Assembly (NCBI GenBank): GCA_030841195.1
Contig: JAVEDA010000411.1
Coordinates: 1 to 20,539 of the forward strand
Length of the DNA: 20,539 bases
Source: Actinomycetota bacterium
Lineage (GTDB): Bacteria > Actinomycetota > Actinomycetes > JACCUZ01
Direction: 5' to 3'
Shown piece by piece: positions 15,788 to 20,539 of the stretch (position 1 is the first letter of the stretch; the number at the start of each line of letters is the position of its first letter). The notes under the pieces were generated by a model. That model ran no database searches and had not been told where the DNA came from. It saw nothing but the letters and a program-made list of their open reading frames with translations. A program made the translations under genes and the position numbers.

Positions 15788-16783
15788 GTGCTCGTGCTCG
15801 TCTTGACTCGTACCGTCACCGAGTCCTTGTTGGACCTCGATGCCTTGCGCGACGCCCTGAGGCCCGCGATGGAAGACGTGAGCTCGGGCCGCGCGTCGAT
15901 GCCGGCCAGGATCGCGGCCACCGTGCCGTCCGGTGGGCTCCTGGCCGCGATGCCGGCGTACGCCCCGACGGGCGGCGGACTGATGGCCAAGCTGGTGAGC
16001 CTCTTCCCGGGAAACTCGGGGACCACTCTGCCCACCCATCAGGCACTGGTGATCGTCTTCGATGCCGAGTCGGGCGAGCCCCTCGCCCTGCTGGACGGAA
16101 CGTCGATCACCACGCTGCGCACTGCGGCCGGCTCAGCGTTGTCGGCAGAGCTGCTGGCACGCCCCGACGCAGGGACTCTGGCGATCCTGGGAACGGGGGT
16201 CCAGGCCCGCGCTCATGCCGAGGCGATGATGCGCGTGCGGCCGATCCAGCAGATCCGAGTCGCCGGGCGCAGTCGAGACCGGGCGGCGTCACTCGCCTCG
16301 GCGTTGCAGGACGCCCTCGGCGTCGATGCGCAGGCTGTCGACACCTACCAGGAGGCTTGCGCAGATGCCGACCTCGTCTGTGCGGCGACGCACTCGCCGG
16401 TGCCCGTGGTGGAACGGACGTTCCTGAAGCCGGGCGTCCATGTGACGTCGGTTGGCTACAACACCGATGGTCGCGAAGTCGACTCCGCGACGGTGGCTGA
16501 CGCCCTGGTCGTGGTGGAGTCGGTCGCGGCCGTCCTGGCGCCACCACCGGCCGGGTGCAACGACCTGAGGCTGCCCATCGAGGAAGGCCTCATCGAGCCC
16601 GGACACATCCACGCCGAGATCGGTGACCTGCTCACGGGCGCCAAGGCCGGCCGCACCTCACCCGGTCAGATCACCCTGTACAAGTCGGTGGGAGTCGCCG
16701 CTCAGGACGCCGCAGCAGCGGACCTGGTTCTCACCGCAGCCCGAAGGCAGGGCCTCGGGGTCACGATCGACCTCTGGGCCTAG
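15788..16783 (+). CDS. Ornithine cyclodeaminase / mu-crystallin family reductase or cyclodeaminase
   Basis: A 331-aa cytoplasmic NAD(P)-dependent enzyme of a family that includes ornithine cyclodeaminase, alanine dehydrogenase of the archaeal type and delta1-pyrroline-2-carboxylate/ketimine reductases. Visible are the substrate-side Lys68 (GGGLMAKLVSLFPGN), the DGTSITTLRTAAGSALSAEL segment (103-122) before the Rossmann motif LAILGTGVQARAHAEAM (131-147), and the Asp in SVGYNTDGREVD (Asp232), the expected catalytic position. The start is taken at GTG 15788; GTG 15794 or TTG 15803 remain possible because no strong ribosome-binding site exists. It is followed after 13 bases by an F420-type oxidoreductase gene, suggesting joint action on a small imine or amino acid. 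The real substrate cannot be read from sequence. Confidence 0.88.
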   Translation: MLVLVLTRTVTESLLDLDALRDALRPAMEDVSSGRASMPARIAATVPSGGLLAAMPAYAPTGGGLMAKLVSLFPGNSGTTLPTHQALVIVFDAESGEPLALLDGTSITTLRTAAGSALSAELLARPDAGTLAILGTGVQARAHAEAMMRVRPIQQIRVAGRSRDRAASLASALQDALGVDAQAVDTYQEACADADLVCAATHSPVPVVERTFLKPGVHVTSVGYNTDGREVDSATVADALVVVESVAAVLAPPPAGCNDLRLPIEEGLIEPGHIHAEIGDLLTGAKAGRTSPGQITLYKSVGVAAQDAAAADLVLTAARRQGLGVTIDLWA

Positions 16784-16796
16784 CGCGAGGTTTGCC

Positions 16797-17741
16797 ATGA
16801 CTACGCCGTTCACGTTCCTCGCCGACGCGTTCGATGTGTCGAGCGCACGCGAGCTCGGCGAGCGGGCCCGCGCCGCGGAGGATCTCGGCGTCAGCACGTT
16901 CGTCCTGCCGGACCACCTCGTGGGCCAGCCGGCCCCAGTGCCGTACCTCGCCGCCGTGGCCGCCCTCACTTCGCGCATCCGGATCAGCGCGTTCGTGCAC
17001 AACAACGACCTTCGCCATCCCGCGGTGCTCGCCCAGGAGCTGGCCACTCTTGATGTCCTGTCCGAAGGGCGGCTGGACGTGGCGGTCGGGGCGGGATGGA
17101 ACGAGGCCGAGTACACCGCCATCGGGCTGTCGTTCGACCCGGCCCGGGTCCGGCAGGCGCGGCTGGCGGAGTCGGTGACGGTTCTCAAGGGCTGCTTCGG
17201 CGCCGACCCGTTCTCGTTCGCCGGTGAGCACTACACGATCACCGACTACGACGCGCAGCCGAAGCCGGTGCAGTGGCCGCACCCACCGTTCTTCATCGGC
17301 GGTGGCGGCCGGGCCACCCTGGAGCTCGCCGCGCGCGAGGCGCAGACCGTCGGCTTCGCGCCCCGGATCCTGCGCGGTGGCGTGCCCGACCCGCTGTCGT
17401 TCACCTGGGCCGCGACCGAGGAGAAGATCGGCTGGGTCCGGGAGGCAGCCGGTGAGCGCTTCGACGAGCTGACCCTCAACGTCTACCCGTCGTTCTGGCC
17501 CGTCACGGTCACCGATGACCTGGAGGGTGAGGCCGAGAGGGTCGCGGCCGCGATGAAGGAGCGCAGTGGGCTCGAGCTGTCCGTGCGCGAGGTCATCGAC
17601 TCACCGCACATCTTCATCGGGTCGCACGACCACTTCGTCGAGAAGTTCACGGGGCTGCGTGACCGCCTCGGCATCTCGTCGTTCCTGGTCGGCGACCTGG
17701 ACCTGCTCGGCCCGGTCGTCGAGCAGCTCGCCGGGAGCTGA
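16797..17741 (+). CDS. LLM-class (luciferase-like) F420-dependent oxidoreductase
   Basis: A 314-aa TIM-barrel flavin/F420 oxidoreductase of the bacterial luciferase superfamily. It resembles the actinobacterial MSMEG_2516 type (TIGR03621). Recognisable stretches are FTFLADAFDVSSARELGERA at the N-terminus, FVLPDHLVGQPAPVPYLAAV (35-54), RIRISAFVHNNDLRHPAVLA and LDVAVGAGWNEAEYTAIG (93-110), the usual cofactor-binding region, and PPFFIGGGGRATLELAAREA further on. The ATG at 16797 has GCGAGG six bases upstream. It probably forms an operon with the preceding cyclodeaminase-family gene. Use of F420 rather than FMN is inferred from the subfamily. Substrate unknown. Confidence 0.9.
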   Translation: MTTPFTFLADAFDVSSARELGERARAAEDLGVSTFVLPDHLVGQPAPVPYLAAVAALTSRIRISAFVHNNDLRHPAVLAQELATLDVLSEGRLDVAVGAGWNEAEYTAIGLSFDPARVRQARLAESVTVLKGCFGADPFSFAGEHYTITDYDAQPKPVQWPHPPFFIGGGGRATLELAAREAQTVGFAPRILRGGVPDPLSFTWAATEEKIGWVREAAGERFDELTLNVYPSFWPVTVTDDLEGEAERVAAAMKERSGLELSVREVIDSPHIFIGSHDHFVEKFTGLRDRLGISSFLVGDLDLLGPVVEQLAGS

Positions 17742-17757
17742 CGCACCCGGCAGCAGA

Positions 17758-17788
17758 CGCCCACCCCGTCGCGAGGACGAGGTGGGCG
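17758..17788. terminator. Two-way terminator between convergent genes
   Basis: CGCCCACC (17758-17765) pairs with GGTGGGCG (17781-17788). After one mismatch, CGTC (17767-17770) pairs with GACG (17776-17779), leaving a 5-base loop. This 12-bp stem lies between the stops of the LLM oxidoreductase and protease genes, which face each other, so it can end transcripts from both sides. It has no T-run. Confidence 0.75.
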
Positions 17789-17807
17789 CCAGGTGGTGCG
17801 ATGAGGG

Positions 17808-18668
17808 CTAGGCGGCGGGGTGGATGTATCCGGCCAGCCAGTCCTGCACGACCTTGATGTCGACGCGCTGGTAGCCGCCGAGGTAGCGGCAGTTGTTGGT
17901 GTAGCTGTAGCTCGTCACGGTCACGATGTAGCCGTTGAGGAAGGTCGGGCCACCGGAGTCACCGAAGCACGTGCCACCGGTCCCCCGGGTGTCGTTGATG
18001 TTGCCGTTGAGCTGGAGGATCTGGTTGGTCAGCTTCTGTCCGGGCTGGTCGGCGAACCGCCGGATCAGCGGGTACGACTCCGCGACGGGCTTCTGCGGCC
18101 CCGACGCCGGCTTTCGCACCTCAGTCCCGTAGCCGACGGAGGTGAACAGGGTCTTGTTCAGGACAGGCTGGGCGTAGGCGTCCAGGTAGTCCTGCGGAGC
18201 AATGGATGCCGGCGTGATGTTCGTGACCGGGTGGTCGAGCACGATCACACCGACGTCGTTCCAGTTGTCCAGGTCAGTGAAGTTCGAATAGGCAGGGTGA
18301 GCGTGTGCCGTGCCGGACAGGAAGCCCGCGGTCTCGATCTCGGCCTGGGTGTAGCCGGTCGCCGTGTTCGCTGCCACCGGGTATCCGTTCGGGGGCACGA
18401 GCGCCACGACGGAGCGGAAGTCCACGAGTGTCTTCCCAACCGTGTCGACGGTGCAGTGCGCTGCCGTCACAAGAACCGTGGGGGTGATCAGGGTGGCCGA
18501 GCAGCGGAACCGCCCATCCGGGCTGTAGAAGAGGATGAGCCCCACGTTCGGGTGGAGGCTGCCGTCGGCCTCCCCGCCTGTGACGGCGGCGGCCGGCGCG
18601 GCAGTTGCGAGCCCTGCCGTGAGGGCGATCGACAGTGCGGCGAGGGCCGCCTTCAGTCGCAACTGCAT
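17808..18668 (-). CDS. Secreted trypsin-like serine protease (S1 family)
   Basis: A 286-aa exported protein. Residues 1-28 form a signal peptide: MQLRLK, a hydrophobic core, then ATAAPAAA, with cleavage likely before VTGG. The catalytic triad is His71 in LVTAAHC, Asp138 in NDVGVIVLD and Ser238 in GTCFGDSGGP. Cys56/Cys72 and Cys234/Cys260 are placed to make the two usual disulfides. The ATG at 18668 is chosen over a GTG at 18749 because GGAGG stands eight bases before it and the signal peptide begins there. The mature end VTGG resembles the IVGG terminus of active chymotrypsin-like enzymes, and no long propeptide is seen. It is a single gene with hairpins on both sides. Specificity cannot be told. 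Confidence 0.93.
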   Translation of the reverse strand: MQLRLKAALAALSIALTAGLATAAPAAAVTGGEADGSLHPNVGLILFYSPDGRFRCSATLITPTVLVTAAHCTVDTVGKTLVDFRSVVALVPPNGYPVAANTATGYTQAEIETAGFLSGTAHAHPAYSNFTDLDNWNDVGVIVLDHPVTNITPASIAPQDYLDAYAQPVLNKTLFTSVGYGTEVRKPASGPQKPVAESYPLIRRFADQPGQKLTNQILQLNGNINDTRGTGGTCFGDSGGPTFLNGYIVTVTSYSYTNNCRYLGGYQRVDIKVVQDWLAGYIHPAA

Positions 18669-18783
18669 GAAATCCTCCGGTGATTGTCCGTTGTGTGAGC
18701 CGAACAGTAACCAGACGGCATCTGAGGCAGGAAGAGCTCCGGCGGTCACCTACTCCAACGCAGCAACGTGGATCGAGTTTTGT

Positions 18784-18804
18784 CACAACGGGTGACCCGC
18801 TGTG
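18784..18804 (-). terminator. Hairpin after the methyltransferase-like gene
   Basis: CACAACGGG (18784-18792) and CCCGCTGTG (18796-18804) pair with a single A-C mismatch around a 3-base loop, 22 bases past the stop of the ICMT-like gene. It would end that transcript before the protease promoter region (18669-18783), in which no convincing -35/-10 pair was seen. Confidence 0.4.
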
Positions 18805-18826
18805 TTCGGCACCAGGGGGATCAGTG

Positions 18827-19297
18827 CTATAGCCAGCGACGAACCCGCCGCGTGTAGTCGTCGTACGGCGCACCGAACCGCTGGTACAGGAACCGTTCCT
18901 CGGGGTAGATCGCGCCCCAGAGGACGAGCAGCACCGCGACCGGGAACAGCACGAGCCCCCAGAACGTGGGTGCCAGCAACGCCAGCCCGAGGTAGAGCGC
19001 GAGCAGGCCGACGTACAACGGGTTGCGGGAGAGGCGGTACGGCCCCTCCTCGATGATCGCGTGGGTCGCCTGCCCCGGCAGCAGCCCGGTCTCGTGCCGG
19101 CGGAACAGCCACAGCGACCAGCCGTTCCACCCGACGAAAAGCAGCACCAGCGCCCAGCCGAGCGGAACCCGCCACCCGCCGAGGTCGACCGGGTCACCCC
19201 ACAGAAGCGTGGCCAGCCAACCCGCCAGCAGGGGCGCGCCGATCGCGACCGGCGGCCAGAGCCGGAACGTGACGGTGCCCTCGGAACCGTGCACCAT
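18827..19297 (-). CDS. Isoprenylcysteine carboxyl methyltransferase-like membrane protein
   Basis: A 156-aa protein with four to five hydrophobic helices, of the PEMT/ICMT-like membrane methyltransferase group. The C-terminal SAM-binding signature is clear: GPYRLSRNPLYVG (85-97) and EERFLYQRFGAPYDDYTRRV (133-152). The start at ATG 19297 gives a product beginning MVHGSEGTVTFRLWPPVAIG. The frame is open further upstream, but that stretch has no hydrophobic or family-like sequence. There is no ribosome-binding site; GACAAT ends six bases before the ATG, so a leaderless mRNA is possible. Bacteria have few prenylated proteins, so the substrate is probably another lipid or small molecule; unknown. 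Confidence 0.85.
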   Translation of the reverse strand: MVHGSEGTVTFRLWPPVAIGAPLLAGWLATLLWGDPVDLGGWRVPLGWALVLLFVGWNGWSLWLFRRHETGLLPGQATHAIIEEGPYRLSRNPLYVGLLALYLGLALLAPTFWGLVLFPVAVLLVLWGAIYPEERFLYQRFGAPYDDYTRRVRRWL

Positions 19298-19363
19298 GCG
19301 CTCATTGTCGCGGAAGAACGTCAACAGGTGTTCAAGCGTGCACGCCGGGTGACGGAGCGGGGC

Positions 19364-19369
19364 TAGCCT
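19364..19369 (+). promoter_or_regulatory. Possible -10 box of the 78-aa gene
   Basis: TAGCCT fits TANNNT and ends six bases before the GTG at 19376. That gene has no properly spaced ribosome-binding site. A leaderless start is inferred; no -35 box is seen. Confidence 0.3.
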
Positions 19370-19375
19370 CAGGGG

Positions 19376-19612
19376 GTGTCCAAGCCAGAGCACTGGGCCG
19401 GCTGCCTGGAGTTCGTGTTCGGAACCGACCTGTCGGGCCAGGTCAGGCACCGACTCCCCGCCGAACACGCCGTGCACGCCGTCCCTGCAGACGGCTTCTT
19501 CGCCCGCTGCGGCGCCGACGCGCGCAGCATGCAGCAGCTGGAAAAGCCCTGGCTCGAGTGGTTGGACCACTATCGCTGCACGATCTGCCATGCGCGGACC
19601 GAGGCGAGCTAA
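19376..19612 (+). CDS. Small cysteine-containing protein of unknown function
   Basis: A 78-aa product, MSKPEHWAGCLEFVFGTDLS onward. I do not recognise it. It has four cysteines (10, 45, 68, 71), the last two as CxxC in HYRCTICHAR near the C-terminus, which could bind a metal or form a disulfide. The region is rich in Trp and His, with no signal peptide or membrane helix. The stop is followed by a 52-base gap and then the kinase gene. It is divergent from the ICMT-like gene with 78 bases between the starts. Codon use looks like that of neighbouring genes, which supports its being real, but a chance frame is possible. Confidence 0.5.
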   Translation: MSKPEHWAGCLEFVFGTDLSGQVRHRLPAEHAVHAVPADGFFARCGADARSMQQLEKPWLEWLDHYRCTICHARTEAS

Positions 19613-19664
19613 GCGGGGCGTATTCCGCTCGACATCGAGCCGAATTCCCGATGGCATCGGCACC

Positions 19665-20539
19665 GTGACCGGTCCACTGCACGAGGACGAGTTTCCGATC
19701 GATGTGGGTCTCGTTCGCGCTCTTGTTGACCGCGCGCTACCAGAATGTGCAGCCCTGCCGCTGATCCCGCTGCGATCGGGCGGATCCAGCAACGCCCTCT
19801 TCCGGCTGGGTAGTGAGCTCCTGGTCCGGCTCCCCCGACAACCTGGGGGGTCGGCAACCATGGAGAAGGAAGCGCGCTGGTTACCGCTGATCGGACCGAG
19901 GCTGCCAGCAGCGGTGCCGGAGATTGTCGCCCTTGGAGGTCCCGATCTCGGCTATCCCGAACGATGGTCGGTCGTGCGCTGGATCGAAGGGAGTGTCCCC
20001 GCGGTTGTCGATCCGAGATCGGACCTGGACGTGTCGCGCCGGTCCCTTGCGCTGGACCTCGCCGCCGTGATCACCGCGCTGCGGGACATCGATGTGCCAC
20101 CCAGCGCGCTCAGTGATCCCGAGCTTCGCTGGTACCGAGGCGACCCACTGGGAAGCCAGGACGACCGAACACGCCGGGCCATCGAGGACTGCAGGGCCAT
20201 CACCGACCTCGACCTCGACCTCGATATGGCAAGCCGGGTCTGGGACGGGGCCATGACTCTTCCCGGTATCGCGCAAGCGGCGGTCCCGCGGTGGTTCCAC
20301 GGCGACCTACTGGCCGAGAACCTGCTGGTGTCCGAGGGTCGCCTGGCCGCGGTCCTGGACTTCGGCGGGCTGGCGCTAGGTGATCCCACGGTCGACCTCA
20401 TCGTCGCGTGGGAGGTGCTGGATGATGCCTCGCGCGAGGTCTTCCGTCACGCCACCGGAGTTGACGAGCAGTCCTGGCTGGCGGGACGGGCATGGGCGCT
20501 GGCATTGGCCCTGATGACGTTCCCCTACTACTGGCGCAC
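19665..20539 (+). CDS. Aminoglycoside phosphotransferase-family kinase, partial (C-terminus beyond right edge)
   Basis: A protein-kinase-fold small-molecule kinase (APH, PF01636). From the GTG at 19665 the frame runs open to the right edge, 291 residues. It shows the glycine/serine loop LRSGGSSNALFRL (37-48), LLVRLPR with Arg55 at the usual Lys position, Glu69, the catalytic loop WFHGDLLAENLL (His212, Asp214, Asn219) and the metal-binding VLDFGG (Asp232). Family length is about 300, so only the tail is missing. Codon use is looser than in neighbours (ATT, GTT, CTT, CGA, AGG, one TTA at codon 73), and three GACCTC repeats at 20205-20222 encode an Asp-Leu run, both hints of accessory origin. 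The substrate is uncertain; most chromosomal members are not proven resistance enzymes. Confidence 0.88.
   Translation, partial: MTGPLHEDEFPIDVGLVRALVDRALPECAALPLIPLRSGGSSNALFRLGSELLVRLPRQPGGSATMEKEARWLPLIGPRLPAAVPEIVALGGPDLGYPERWSVVRWIEGSVPAVVDPRSDLDVSRRSLALDLAAVITALRDIDVPPSALSDPELRWYRGDPLGSQDDRTRRAIEDCRAITDLDLDLDMASRVWDGAMTLPGIAQAAVPRWFHGDLLAENLLVSEGRLAAVLDFGGLALGDPTVDLIVAWEVLDDASREVFRHATGVDEQSWLAGRAWALALALMTFPYYWR

Noticed and set aside
1..20539. CRISPR arrays, tRNA or rRNA genes, insertion sequences
   Set aside because: No regularly spaced repeats, cloverleaf-like segments, transposase motifs or terminal inverted repeats were found on reading both strands by eye.

Overview
The window is GC-rich, densely packed chromosomal DNA from an actinobacterium (Actinomycetota). 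The evidence for this is strong G/C third-position bias, frequent GTG starts, 4-base GTGA stop/start overlaps, an F420-type luciferase-like oxidoreductase, a DUF4081-GNAT protein next to ispG, and the dxr - site-2 protease - ispG gene order known from mycobacteria and streptomycetes. The genus cannot be fixed from the sequence alone. No rRNA, tRNA, CRISPR array, insertion sequence or phage gene was seen, and no gene-free stretch reaches 300 bases.

Left part (1-4007, minus strand): a run of proS (prolyl-tRNA synthetase), a HAD-superfamily hydrolase and a TauE/SafE permease with overlaps or gaps of a few bases, so probably one operon. It is followed by a lacI-family regulator gene that leaves the window at its left edge. 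The lacI gene has its own promoter, covered by a palindromic operator, which suggests autoregulation and a leaderless mRNA.

Middle (4092-14703, minus strand): a pair of overlapping ABC exporter half-transporter genes, and upstream of it a run of an MMPL-family exporter, dxr, an M50 site-2 protease (Rip/RseP type), ispG and a DUF4081-GNAT acetyltransferase. dxr and ispG are two steps of the MEP isoprenoid pathway; the protease between them is a regulated intramembrane protease. The MMPL reading frame is broken by a one-base shift near 13788. A 14-bp inverted repeat lies just past the GNAT gene and another hairpin just past the ABC pair.

Divergent switch (14704-14831): the MMPL gene and a TetR-family repressor gene face away from each other. 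The gap holds face-to-face promoters with overlapping -10 boxes, a perfect 15-bp palindrome in the spacer of the tetR promoter, three more GTGTTCAC half-sites, and a perfect 20-bp palindrome in the tetR leader. This is the richest regulatory DNA in the window.

Right part (14832-20539): plus-strand tetR, a 61-aa helix-turn-helix protein, an ornithine cyclodeaminase/mu-crystallin-type reductase and an F420-type LLM oxidoreductase. A strong two-way terminator separates these from a convergent secreted trypsin-like protease. Then come an isoprenylcysteine-methyltransferase-like membrane protein, a divergent 78-aa cysteine-containing protein of unknown function, and an aminoglycoside-phosphotransferase-fold kinase cut by the right edge. 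Nothing here is a clearly new system. The best leads are the MMPL/tetR control region with its broken exporter, the small-HTH/cyclodeaminase/LLM cassette, and the probable leaderless starts.
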